Shown: positions 1 through 9,058 of the stretch, one piece after another | How positions within the stretch are numbered: position 1 is the stretch's first letter | Layout: every line of letters starts with the position of its first letter | DNA from: Parasitella parasitica | Lineage: Eukaryota > Mucoromycota > Mucoromycetes > Mucorales > Mucoraceae | Assembly (NCBI GenBank): GCA_025201805.1 | Contig: MU619451.1 | Coordinates: 1 to 23,165 of the forward strand | Length of the DNA stretch: 23,165 bases | Direction of reading: 5' to 3' | Program-made: the position numbers and the translations under genes | The notes under the pieces: model-generated | The model's input: only the letters and a program-made list of their open reading frames with translations | The model's database searches: none | What the model was told of the DNA's origin: nothing

Positions 1-42
1 TAAAAAAAAAAAAAAAAAAAAATAGTGCAAGCAGAGTGTTTC

Positions 43-48
43 TTTATT
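43..48 (-). terminator. AATAAA poly(A) signal overlapping the stop of the first gene
   Basis: On the minus strand the stop TAA at 49-47 is followed at once by AATAAA (48-43), and the window then reaches an A/T homopolymer at its left edge (1-22). The hexamer fits a polyadenylation signal, which would give a very short 3-prime UTR. The homopolymer may also be a contig-edge artefact. Confidence 0.4.
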
Positions 49-1930
49 AACTGTGGTATATGGGCTCAAAACAAGACACAGTAGGGCGAACATGGGGCTT
101 GTAGAGATCCCAGATGCTTTCACAATCGTGATCTTCCACTTTCAGAAGCGAATTCAACATTTGGTCCTATATATTTATAAACAACATGTCAGTAATTTAG
201 CTACGAACTTACTTTCAAGAAATCATTTCATATTTACCTTGAATTTATTGATGACTTCTAATGCAATATCCATATGTACATAAGTGTGATATGTAGTAGG
301 CAAAGTGAAGGATTGTTCCTCATGATACATGTATACACCGTTTTCAAGATCCATTTGCATCTGCAGTAATATGACCATTGTACCTTGCACGAGAATACCA
401 AATGTCACTGCTTCATACTCTTTTTTGGCACGGCAGAGGCGTAGATGCAATTGACGTTTCATCATTTCCAATACACGCATTTTGTCTTTGTCAAGTAGGG
501 CTTGGGAAGCTCCCGGCTTCTTCACTTCTCCACAACCTATTTCCACAACCTCTTCTTGCTGCTGAAAATAGAAAATGATGTCAGGACGTAAACTCTCAAT
601 TTCAATATCATCTTGCTGTTTGAAGACCCAAGAAGTGTTGTCAAACTCAACTTGGACTTGATCGTGAGCAGAGAACAACGGACACAAAAAGGTAGACACA
701 GATAATGCAACTTGGCTTAGTTCCGATCCTTTGCATTTAACTCTTGGTTTACCATGCAGTAAATAAGTGGAGGTGATGATGTTATCGAAAGCCATTTGCT
801 TCAAGGTTGTGTATGGATGTGGTTGAATATACAGTGTCCGTCTTTGCATAGCTCGTTTAAAGGCGTGAATATTTTTGTAGATGTTCTCCGGCAAACCATT
901 ACTATCATTATCATCACCATCGCTCAACAAGAAAGGGCCATCAGTCTTAAAAATGGTAGAGGCATGCAAACGGGTTAGACAATCTGTAGGGAACAATTGG
1001 CTTTCATCACATTTTTCCTTTGCACTAGCTACCAAGGCAGCAAATTGAGAATTGCGAATGGGTAGAGGAGTATGGGAAAAATCTCCAAGCTCGCATATCT
1101 CAATTCTGCAAGTATAGCCAACTGGTGTATCCATTAGATCAGATGGAAAGAACGAAGATGGTGAAGAAGTGGTATTACTGTTGGTATCCTGTATGCCATG
1201 AAAGAAAAATTAGCAGAGAAGCTTCAACAAAATATGGCACTGTACTTACATGATCAGAAATTATTTCAGAAGATACAAAGTTTTTGTCTGTGGCAGATCT
1301 GCAATTTCTTTTTCCTCGCGTTAAGGTAGAGGGTTGCTCAGATGTTGGAATTGAAGGTTGTTCAGGTGTTTGTTCCCTGGAGCGTTTCTATGCATCAACA
1401 TAAATGTATGTCAGATAAGCGTTGCAAACAATATGGAACCATTAATATTGGTTACCTGGCCGGATGAACCTTTATCCTGCGTTATTATACTCTGTTTATT
1501 ATCCTATGCGAAATCAATTACTACCACAATGTGAACGTCTGTCCTGGAATCTAACTCACTTGTACAATGTTCAATTGCTCGATAGTGTTGTCTGAAATGT
1601 AGTTATTGTAGATGTTTGATTGAGGACTGCCGTTGCTACTTTGAGATGTTTTTTGAATTAATCCAATCAGTTCTGCATCCTATTCGAAATAACTATTAGT
1701 AGCAGTTGTAACATCTCAAGTAACCGTAGTAGACTTACTTTGTACGATGTCTTTAAACGTCTAGCCGCTTGGTCTTGCTGTTTTTGGAGCATTTTAACAT
1801 CGTTGATATATTCCTGCAAGATCGCACGCACTGAAGCTAACGAATCTTTAGGCCAGTTTTCATGTGTCATCTTGAAATAATTCTCAAAGCTTGCATCGTT
1901 TTGACTTTTAAAGAACTCTGAAGTGTTCAT
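47..1930 (-). CDS. Mucorales-type family protein with PD-(D/E)XK-like signature, 522 aa, 6 exons
   Basis: I assembled exons 1930-1739, 1679-1560, 1503-1456, 1387-1250, 1188-238 and 166-47. All five introns are GT-AG (43-71 bp region sizes) and the frame runs through all junctions to a TAA. The contiguous ORF ending at 223 stops inside the last intron; the true C-terminus is 39 codons in exon 6. The N-terminal ~165 residues are low-complexity and probably disordered (Ser/Gln/Pro rich, short KR clusters, possible nuclear signal GKRN). The C-terminal ~300 residues hold RPDIIF, then GEVKKPG about 17 residues later, then a long helix (MKRQLHLRLCRAKKEYE) and a beta-rich end. D369, E387 and K389 fit the D...ExK pattern of PD-(D/E)XK nuclease-like folds. 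From memory, proteins with the GE-(I/V)-K-x-PG and MKRQLH pattern are numerous in Mucorales and uncharacterised. Nuclease activity is inference. The gene looks intact although it borders a transposon-rich block. Confidence 0.72.
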
Positions 1931-2098
1931 TATTAAATAAAGACGTATTTAAAGAAGGGGGTTTTCAGCTTTTTTTTTTTCGAGTGTGAACACTTACCTT
2001 CGTTGACTCTACTCCGACTTCCAATGTTATACTGGCTTTTTTTAATATCATAGACTTACATCAACAACCACAACCGTTCTTCCCATCATTAGTTCCCA
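1931..2098. other. 5-prime flank of the first gene
   Basis: This holds the leader and promoter side of the minus-strand gene starting at 1930. It includes a T tract at about 1969-1980 (an A tract on the minus strand). No other coding signal was recognised. Confidence 0.3.
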
Positions 2099-3104
2099 TT
2101 GCTTTTTCCTGTTGCACACCAGCAGTTCGCAAGAAAACGACGAGTAAATATTTTTGATTTGATGTATAAATCTGTCGACGTGCTCCCAAGAAACTATGAC
2201 AACGTAGTGATCAATCTGCCCACTAGTCCTACGCTCCCTCTATCAACCGTCATATATTCCAGCCATCAAAGTGGTGTCAAACGGCCCAAGAAAATCCATT
2301 CAATGACTGTTGCGGACAAGTACGTCCAACCCGCCATTTCCTACACTGGAAGAATCCCTCAGATCCTTCACTTACCGTGTGGAACAAGGCACCTAGACAA
2401 TTGATTCAGGGCATTTCCACTGGCTCCTACCGGCTACAACCTTTCTTTCTCCCTTTGTGTACTCCCTCTGCTTCTCCTCCTCCACCACCCTCCAGTCCTT
2501 CATTGCGCCCATTTTTTGCTTGCCTCACAATTGACAATGATCTCGCAATGATTCCAATTGGATGTAGCTCCAAATCGTTTCAGCAGGCATGCTTTTCTGC
2601 TTCAGTTGTTCCAAAGCAGTTGGCTGCCATTCCCTCTTCTCGATAGTCCTTCTTCTGGTCTCTCTTTTGGACCATGATAAAAATAAATGTCGTCTATCGG
2701 TTTATCAACTGTTGTATCCCACATCAAATTCCTGTTGCATCGCATTTTTCCCTCTGTCTACTTGTGCCCAATATGCGCGGTGTGCTCATTCCATCAACCA
2801 CTTCCTCTTTGAATACCCGGCCAAGGCAGAGGTTTGGCAGGACGCCATCTTCGAGTTCCTCTGGCCCACGGTGACCATCGATGATATCCGCCATTCCTTC
2901 CTCACTCTCGATTTCTCTAAAATTTGATATAGTCAACGGCCACGTGCCTCTTTCCAACACATAGTCATCAATGCTAACATTTAGAAGGCTCATTATCGTC
3001 TTATCTTCAACCAAACTCCCTTTGCTTCCGTCGCTGTGCTGAATAGTATCCGACTCGACATCCAAAAGATAATCGATGAAGACATCATTCATGACAGCCT
3101 ATAA
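2099..3104 (+). mobile_element. Decayed LINE (non-LTR) retrotransposon, 3-prime end of the RT ORF
   Basis: Three plus-strand frames in succession read as the C-terminal part of a LINE reverse-transcriptase polyprotein. Frame A (2099-2404) holds INLPTSPTLPLSTVIY and YTGRIPQILHLP. Frame B (from 2377) holds STGSYRLQPFF, then an in-frame TAG at 2644-2646 where Trp is expected (SR-stop-SFFWSL), then NVVYRFINCCIPH. A further shift at about 2755-2800 leads into HFLFEYPAKAEVWQ and IFEFLWPTVTIDDI, which resembles the zinc-binding zf-RVT tail (Cys/His-rich, then HFLFxCPxKxxVW). The His of HFLFE is present but the Cys after it is Tyr. The frame continues through KAHYRLIFNQ to IIDEDIIHDSL and a TAA at 3102-3104. 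With at least two frameshifts and several stops this is a dead copy, 5-prime truncated. No target-site duplication or poly(A) tail was found. The exact LINE family is not assigned. Confidence 0.7.
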
Positions 3105-3290
3105 TTTTCCTTCTTTTTGCATTTTAAATAGTATACCATATATTTGTCTCAATTTGTAATATAACAGAAAATCGCGCCCGCCGCTTGATTACAGTCATGC
3201 TAACTATACCGTATTTTACGCGGAGCAAGTAATAAAAACCTTTAAGAAAAATATAATAAATTTGTTTCCTTTCTTCCCTATATCTTTCTA

Positions 3291-4063
3291 AGCCGCACAT
3301 CGACCGATAATCCCGTAAATGATGTACAGAGAAAATACACCGAACAAGAAGTATTTGAATTACTTGGACGTTTTAAGATTGAGGAACAAGTAACAGCTCA
3401 ACGAATTAGAAAAGAACGAGAATTACCATTGGAAATCATTCCCACTTTGGACGAAGTTACGAAGCAACAACATCAAGAAAATTTTAAACGTTACAAACGA
3501 GAAATTAGTAAATACCATTATGAATATTGAACTGTGGCAGAAGAGATCAGCAAATATTTCCTACCCAAACTCAAACAGTTTACAGTTGAGAATACCCAAG
3601 TCGTCACCGCACACTACAAAGAAGCAGAGAATAGCCTTTTACACGGGAGAGCAGCAGCCGAAATTTTTGAACAGCTCCTTACCATCAGATCAGGAGAACT
3701 TTCAGCAGACAAAGCCAACCGACTTTTGGATGAAGCCAGGAGGTTTGCAATTCATGCCTTGGTTTAAGATAAACAACATGACGAAGATGTAAAAGAATAC
3801 GACATTAGGGCACTTAGATTACCCCCCCAAGTCTTAAACACTTGGAAGCCAAGGAATTAAGAAATAAACGCGAAGCTTTTAGCGAAAAGTTTATTGAAAA
3901 GTGCAATGAAGCTAACTACCAGCTTCGAGTAGTCAGAGCAGCCATAACCAGTACACCAGGTGAAAGAGGTTGTGGAGAAAATCAAACGACTTCATCACTC
4001 TGGCAACGTTGGTACAACAGTGGGATCAAGTATGTTATAAGAAAAAATAATAGAGGCCATTGA
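3291..4063 (+). pseudogene. Broken gag-like ORF of a retroelement
   Basis: One reading frame runs from about 3291 (VNDVQRKYTEQEVFELLG) through KRYKREISKYHYEY, an in-frame TGA at about 3527, then VAEEISKYFLPKLKQF, HGRAAAEIFEQL, SADKANRLLDEARRF and a TAA at about 3766. It then shifts frame at the C7 run near 3822-3828 and resumes as PSLKHLEAKELRNKREAFSEKF, IEKCNEANYQLRVVRAA and a basic, glycine-rich tail ending at 4063. A helical, charged protein followed by a basic GR/N-rich tail is what gag-like first ORFs of fungal retroelements look like. I recall similar proteins beside reverse transcriptase and tyrosine recombinase (DIRS-like) ORFs in Mucorales, but no such ORF follows here, so the class is tentative. 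The two nonsense codons plus the frameshift make it non-functional. Confidence 0.5.
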
Positions 4064-4156
4064 CTAATAATATATATTTTGTATGATGATGAATTTATAT
4101 GCATTGAATGCCTGTGAAAAACAGAATAACTACCCAAGGTATTGGCATCGCCAAAA

Positions 4157-4366
4157 AACGGACTAGGCGGCGTGGCTATCTTTTTAGCTGCAACGTGACA
4201 CCCTTCCACCTCCATAGCTGAAGGATTTAAGGAAGGCTATGGACCTGGTCGTCCGTAATAATTCCAGGAGCTTGATGGCTATCCTTGCCTTGACACCCCT
4301 CTGCCCTCGATTGTGTGGTGCTGTACTATTACGGTGCTGCCTCTTGACCGCTGCAAATGGAATTAT
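4157..4366. repeat. Perfect 210-bp direct repeat, copy 1
   Basis: It is identical base for base to 4383-4592 (offset 226 bp). The copies are separated by 16 bp (4367-4382). There is no convincing ORF; the short minus-strand ORFs beginning MEVEGCHVAAKK arise from the same repeat sequence twice. It lies directly after the gag-like pseudogene. It may be a recent tandem duplication, a short terminal-repeat-type segment of the same element, or an assembly duplication. Confidence 0.9.
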
Positions 4367-4382
4367 GAGATGCCAGATGAAG

Positions 4383-4592
4383 AACGGACTAGGCGGCGTG
4401 GCTATCTTTTTAGCTGCAACGTGACACCCTTCCACCTCCATAGCTGAAGGATTTAAGGAAGGCTATGGACCTGGTCGTCCGTAATAATTCCAGGAGCTTG
4501 ATGGCTATCCTTGCCTTGACACCCCTCTGCCCTCGATTGTGTGGTGCTGTACTATTACGGTGCTGCCTCTTGACCGCTGCAAATGGAATTAT
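4383..4592. repeat. Perfect 210-bp direct repeat, copy 2
   Basis: Second copy of the unit at 4157-4366. The first mismatching bases are 4156 versus 4382 on the left and 4367 versus 4593 on the right, so the boundaries are sharp. Total identity next to heavily mutated elements implies a young duplication or gene conversion. Confidence 0.9.
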
Positions 4593-5045
4593 TTTTGCTT
4601 CATCATCAGACTGGGATGCTTCAAGCTTAAACTAAACCATAGTTGGAGAAAGACCAGCAATTGCAATAAACTTCAACATGGCCCTGTGCATGGCAACATC
4701 TGAATACTTCTTTGATCTGACTTACTAAAAGCTCGGACGCAGACTGTCTTGGTTCGATAAACTATCTCGTTTATTTTGCTATAAATCTCAAACGGTTTCT
4801 ACAATCTAAAAAAAAAGCCAATCTTGGATAGTTTACACGCTGCACATTAATTTGAGACAACCAAAGTCTATAATAAAACTTTTCAATTAAAAGGACTAGC
4901 ATGAATAAATGATCTTTACATCATTTGTGTTTACTAGAGTTATATAAAGGATAAACTGCGTATATTTGAGACATACACCCAATAATGCTAATATCAACAA
5001 CTTTATACTATGAACTTTGACTTTAGCTGGCTCATCGGCCCTTGG
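4593..5045. other. AT-rich stretch without recognised gene
   Basis: Only short broken frames occur, for example FASSSDWDASSLN just after repeat copy 2. I see no domain, RNA gene or splice model. It is probably decayed transposon DNA because it sits between transposon remnants. Confidence 0.3.
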
Positions 5046-5179
5046 CTAAGCTCTACTACGCATCATTTGTGTGTGTAAAGCAGCTTCATCTTCACTTTGT
5101 TCCTTCCACTTGCTGTCAAAAAGACAACGACTACTCTCCCAAACCCTCTCAGCATTATGTTTTGGAGGCTTGTTTAAAA
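5046..5179 (-). pseudogene. Unidentified coding remnant, possible 3-prime exon
   Basis: On the minus strand a T8-AG acceptor-like site (about 5187-5180) is followed by 44 codons, including NKPPKHNAERVWESSRC and DSKWKEQSEDEAALHTQ, and a TAG ending at 5046. The composition looks like real protein rather than noise. No family was recognised. Together with the remnant at 5458-5712 on the same strand it may be the end of one decayed gene or transposon ORF. Confidence 0.25.
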
Positions 5180-5457
5180 CTAAAAAAAAGGGTCGCACCC
5201 TCAAGTGCCTCCATGATGCAGCAAAATGGTGAAGCCTTCAAAATATCCAGTAAGCTCTTCCAGTGTTATTCCCAATGAAGATGAAGGATGCTCATTGAAG
5301 TAAAAAATGAGAAAACAAATATCCTCAAGAAATATCTTTTTTGGTGTTCCTTAGTTCAACTTCTTCTTTGAAGACCCTTCCTTGGTAAAACAGTACCATT
5401 ACCCAGCGTTAAAGTCAGAAAATAGTTGTACACTGAACTACGGTTATTCATACATCT

Positions 5458-5712
5458 TTAGGCAGCCACAACAAGTGAAATCCCTGCTTTAACGAAGCGG
5501 CGAATTTGCTCAGGGCCGCACTTGGTCTTTTTGTCTTTTAAAATAGAAACAACACTTAATTTATTGAGAATGTCCTCGACATCTTCATGCTCTCCTTCAT
5601 TCGAATGTCATGAGCAGGCTATGAAAACCTGCTAATGTGTTGTTGCCTCCGTACTCGAAAACTAGTTCCATGCTGTCAGTTTCAGTTCACGAATAATAGT
5701 CCTTTAATTTTT
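5458..5712 (-). pseudogene. Unidentified frameshifted coding remnant
   Basis: Minus strand: MELVFEYGGNNTLAGFHSLL runs from an ATG at 5672 and meets a TGA at 5597. A one-base shift continues as EGEHEDVEDILNKLSVVSI and QIRRFVKAGISLVVAA, stopping at 5458. Residues in frame before the ATG (YKKLKDYYS, stop, TETDS) suggest the ORF once began further upstream. I do not recognise the protein. Its position between a gag-like pseudogene and a Tc1-type remnant suggests mobile-element origin. Confidence 0.35.
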
Positions 5713-5872
5713 TGTAGCTTTGTAAAGGGAATCAAATATGAATGACAGGAGGAAAAGATGCTACTAGGTTTAATTCACAGCGCTCAACTATATTTTAATT
5801 AATAGAATCATAATGTTTTATAGTCATCGCAACACTTCATTTGATTTGTAGTTAAAGTTAGCTTAACGCAAT

Positions 5873-6627
5873 TTATATAATCTGATGTTTGGGATGAAAG
5901 CAAAGGTCATAAAGATCACTAAACCAAACGTCAGCACATGCATCACCAATTCCAGAAGATAATGTCTCTTCTTTCATCAAACGACAGTGGTTCGATTTTC
6001 CTTTCACTAAAACCCAGTACTGTTCAGTAGGATTTAACTCGGGCGAGTAAAAGTGGGGGGACAGACGGTAATCTGCATAATATTCCTCAAATGATGATTA
6101 AGCTGTAACTTTGATATAGAAAAGTCCTGGAATTCTTTACTTCATTTTTCTATAATTTCATCAGCAAAGAGCCAAGAATCATCATGTATCATATTCTTAA
6201 TATGGTCTTCATTTTTCGCAGTGAAAGATTTTTTATAAGGTACTTCTCCCATCTTTTGTATGTTTTCCGCCATCTTCCTGCAGTAAGTGGGTTAATCAAG
6301 AGCTCTTTGGAAATTTTAGTGATATTTCCTTTCTCTTCAGGGTTTCCAATCAGTGTATCAAAAAAAAACCCCTCTCTTGCTTGTCTGTAATGTAAACTGC
6401 TAACTTGGCAGACTTATCGTCTAAAGTTTGCGTTTCTTTAGCTTCTTTCATTACAATATTTTCTATGGCAGGTTGATTAGCTAAATGACTCTTGTTATTG
6501 TTTCAAGTACAACGTTTGGATCTGTTATTTCTATCAAGACATCTCCCATGAGATCATAAACTCTTTCACCATGCTCATCGAAAAGGCTATCCATTCCATC
6601 TTCGAAATAAAAAGTATTGTCATTGTA
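5873..6627 (-). mobile_element. Internally deleted Tc1/mariner-type (DDE) transposase remnant
   Basis: Read on the minus strand, broken frames give FYFEDGMDSLFDEHGERVYD, then AKLAVYITDKQE, LIGNPEEKGNITKISKELLI and TAGRWRKTY (helix-turn-helix-type N-terminal part), then FADEIIEK and SISKLQLNHHLRNIM. At about 6063 this joins directly to FYSPELNPTEQYWVLVKGKS and a C-terminal tail ending DLCFHPKHQII and a TAA (5875-5873). SPELNPxExxW holds the third acidic residue of the DDE triad in Tc1/IS630-type transposases. The catalytic core with the first two Asp residues is absent, implying a deletion of several hundred bases compared with a full enzyme. In-frame stops and shifts add to the decay. It cannot encode an active transposase. 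Terminal inverted repeats and flanking TA were not resolved. Confidence 0.72.
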
Positions 6628-6834
6628 GAGATCTCAGTTAATTGCTTGCCCCAGACTACTTTTAATTTTATTAATACCAATCAATTCTTTTGTATACGAC
6701 GCTCTGACAGCACTAGGTCTATATTACCTTAATAAGGTAAGAAGTTCGGCAGAAAATCGATTTATTTTTATAAGCACAAATTGCATGATTGTCATACACG
6801 AAATCAAATATTTATATTTTTTTTACTTGGTTAA
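6628..6834. other. Transposon-to-epsin boundary
   Basis: This contains the upstream edge of the transposase remnant (minus strand RPSAVRASYTKELIGINK, then a stop), a short perfect palindrome at 6724-6740, and the AT-rich 3-prime flank of the epsin gene that ends at 6835. No gene was seen. Confidence 0.3.
6724..6740. repeat. Perfect 17-bp palindrome
   Basis: TTACCTTA, one A, TAAGGTAA. The arms are 8 bp and fully complementary. It lies about 100 bp beyond the recognisable transposase remnant and could be the tip of a terminal structure, or simply AT-rich chance. Confidence 0.45.
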
Positions 6835-7936
6835 TTAAAAGAATGAAGTATTAGGGTTATTGAACGTGGCAAACTGTTGCTGTTGTTGCTGTTGTTGCTG
6901 CTTCTGCTCCTGCATCATTTCTAATAGACTCTTTTGTCCTTGACGGTCGTTTGAAGGTGTCGTGTTGGCTTGTCCGAACGGGTTTCGGCTATTTTGTTGT
7001 GCAAAAGGCTAGAGTTGAAGAATTAGCAATGATCAAGTACAACAAATCAAGACACGCATGCATACCTGAGGTGACGATGAACTGCCATCAGTGATACTTA
7101 GGATATCATTGTTCTTGGGCTGGAATGGCAATGAATTGGCAAAACCTGTACCTCTACGGCAAATTGATAAATCCACCTGAAAGTGATTTTTTAAATCTCT
7201 AACTTACTGTGGGATACGAAGATTTCCTCGATTGCCAAAACTGTCAAGACCATCACTATAAAATGAACCGATAAATTAAACTGAACCCCCCTCTACTTGT
7301 GATCAAACGTAAGCCAACTTACTCATTATTAGCTAATAAAGCATTCAATTTTGAATATTTGGAATCCTGCTGTGTAGGCTCAAGTGAGTTGTTGACGGTG
7401 GCGTTATGAGACATGTATGGCGACGATGAATTGAATACGCTCGTAGTTGTAGTTGTTTCTGTAAAAGCTGTAGGCGATGAAGTAGCGACTTTAAGGTTGA
7501 ATGCATTTGAACCAAAATTAGGTGTATTGGAGCCTAATACAGGCGAAGCGTGCTGTGTTTGTTGAGGTTGAGGAGGATCACGATTACCAAACACTAAATC
7601 ACTGTAATCATGCTCTACATTAACTTGTTGTTGAGGCACCTGTTGACTAAGTTGAGAAAAGGGGTTGGTGCCAGTAACCATATTCGTTTGGAAGGGAGGC
7701 GATTGCTGGGGGAATCCAGTCATTTGAGCTTGAAGACCGTTTGAGCCAGTGGCCATATTTATTTGGAAGGCAGGCTGCTGTTGAGGGAATCCAGTCATTT
7801 GAGCTTGAAGACCGTTTGTGTTGAATTGGTTTGCTTGAGGATAGGGGTGTGGCGCCTGCTGCTGTTGGTAAGGGTTATTTTGATAAGGCTCTGAAAATTG
7901 CATAGCAGATTGTGTCCAATCCAATTGCAAAGCTGC

Positions 7937-7980
<44 letters not shown>

Positions 7981-9058
7981 ATGGGTTGTTCATTGTCGAA
8001 TTGAACGCTTGTTGCTGGGGAAATGTCTGGAAAGTGGAGGATCCAGATCCAAACAAATTTTCAGCATTTTCCCTTTCGAGTCTCTCTCTATCCTTTTTTT
8101 CTTTTTCTGATGCTTCCTGCTGGCTTAATTGAAGTGCCTTTTCGAGATCATCGTCACCTTGGCGGCGATTCCTTTCTTCCTCTGCAGCAATTCGTTTGCT
8201 TTCGGCTAATGCCTTCTTTAGTTCACTTTCATCATCCCAACGTCCATCAGCACTAGATACACCGCCATTATATTGCCTTACGCTCTCGTTTAAATAGTCG
8301 CCCACGTTTGCCATTCTATCCCTCATGCCTTGTCTTTGACGTCTCTCTTCTTTAAGGCGATTGTCATCTTGCAGCAAATTCGTGATATCTTTTGCTTTTT
8401 GGCGTACTATCTCGCCGTTTAAATCATCTACGGCCACCATAAGCAAACATGTAACTTACCATTAGCGCCAACATCCTTTCCATTCTCTTCCACGTGTTGA
8501 AATTCTTTCAAAGTCTTCACTACATATATGTTTTCCCTGGCGTACAAAACTACATTTTCAGATCCCACATGCAGGCAGTAATCTAATAAGAGAAGAGCCT
8601 GACCCGAGGAACTTCAGTTGACTAAACACAAAGAACAAAGCTCTCTTTTACCTTGAATACATGACGCCAATTCTTTCCTTTGTCATTCAATCTTTTATCA
8701 ATCATGTCCATAATCTCGATAAAGTCGGACCTTAATAAGGAAATTATGATGTAAGGAGGGAGCAAATGATAGAGAGAAAGAGAAAAGAAAACGATGAGTG
8801 AAAAAGGGAGAATGGTCCTTTGTTAAATATCTATTACTCGTTAAAAGTGAGTTGAGCGATCTCGTTCATCAGAGTGCCACTAGGTCCCCAAGGATCGTTT
8901 GAAGTGGCCTCACGCACTTTAATCTGGACATCGCTGAAGCCTTTTGCAATGTTTTTTCTGTTCCACCATTAGCAATCAATACATGGCCATAAACCCCCCC
9001 CCATCTCCACATAAAAACATTATACGTACATACTACGAAGAGCGCCTTTTCCAGCCAT
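6835..9058 (-). CDS. Epsin (ENTH domain endocytic adaptor), 586 aa, 8 exons
   Basis: Exons: 9058-9030, 8957-8838, 8730-8652, 8598-8460, 8406-7323, 7255-7208, 7153-7066, 7008-6835. The ENTH domain (about residues 10-145) begins MAGKGALRS and has IKVREATSNDPWGPS, RLNDKGKNWRHV, LLLLDYCLHVGSENVV and VRQKAKDITNLLQDD, typical of the Ent1/Ent2-epsin class that binds PI(4,5)P2 at the plasma membrane. Two ubiquitin-interacting motifs follow (about 180-198 and 207-222, ExxLxxAL-xxS type). The rest is Gln/Asn/Pro-rich with a 14-Gln run, NPF motifs for EH-domain partners (NPFSQ; NPFGQ at 538-540), and two copies of LQAQMTG, an exact match to the LxxQxTG site of Ark1/Prk1 actin-regulating kinases. The role is cargo and clathrin-coat adaptor in endocytosis. 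The long ORF starting at 8446 begins inside intron 4 (8459-8407), so its first 13 residues are not real. Exon 1 is only 29 nt and uses a GTACGT donor; that junction is the least certain. Confidence 0.92.
7715..7810 (-). repeat. 75-bp in-frame duplication carrying the LQAQMTG kinase motif
   Basis: The 21-base stretch encoding LQAQMTG occurs identically at 7790-7810 and 7715-7735. The 25-codon unit around it (NGLQAQMTGFPQQ...FQ.NM.TG) is duplicated with a few substitutions. It is an internal tandem duplication within the epsin tail. Confidence 0.85.
7940..7978 (-). repeat. (CAG)13 coding microsatellite in epsin
   Basis: Thirteen uninterrupted CTG units on the plus strand equal 13 CAG codons. 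With one following CAA they encode 14 Gln. The tract lies in the disordered tail between the UIMs and the C-terminal NPF motifs and is a likely length-polymorphic site. Confidence 0.95.

Noticed and set aside
2724-3092. 122-aa minus-strand ORF
   Set aside because: It is the antisense shadow of the decayed LINE C-terminus, which reads in recognisable motifs on the plus strand.
3982-4441. Two minus-strand ORFs that both begin MEVEGCHVAAKK
   Set aside because: They start in the two copies of the same 210-bp repeat and diverge after it; there is no independent coding evidence.
4740-4770. tRNA-like GGTTCGA at about 4752
   Set aside because: No acceptor stem or D/anticodon arms could be folded around it. 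The similar GGTTCGA near 5990 lies in transposase coding sequence.
7898-8256. Plus-strand Leu-rich ORFs
   Set aside because: They are antisense to the epsin poly-Gln and UIM regions; the Leu run is the complement of CAG repeats read in another frame.
8407-8446. Start codon for epsin at 8446
   Set aside because: It lies within intron 4. Splicing AAT-G to TA-CGC recovers the conserved VRQKAKD of the ENTH domain, and four upstream exons supply the rest.
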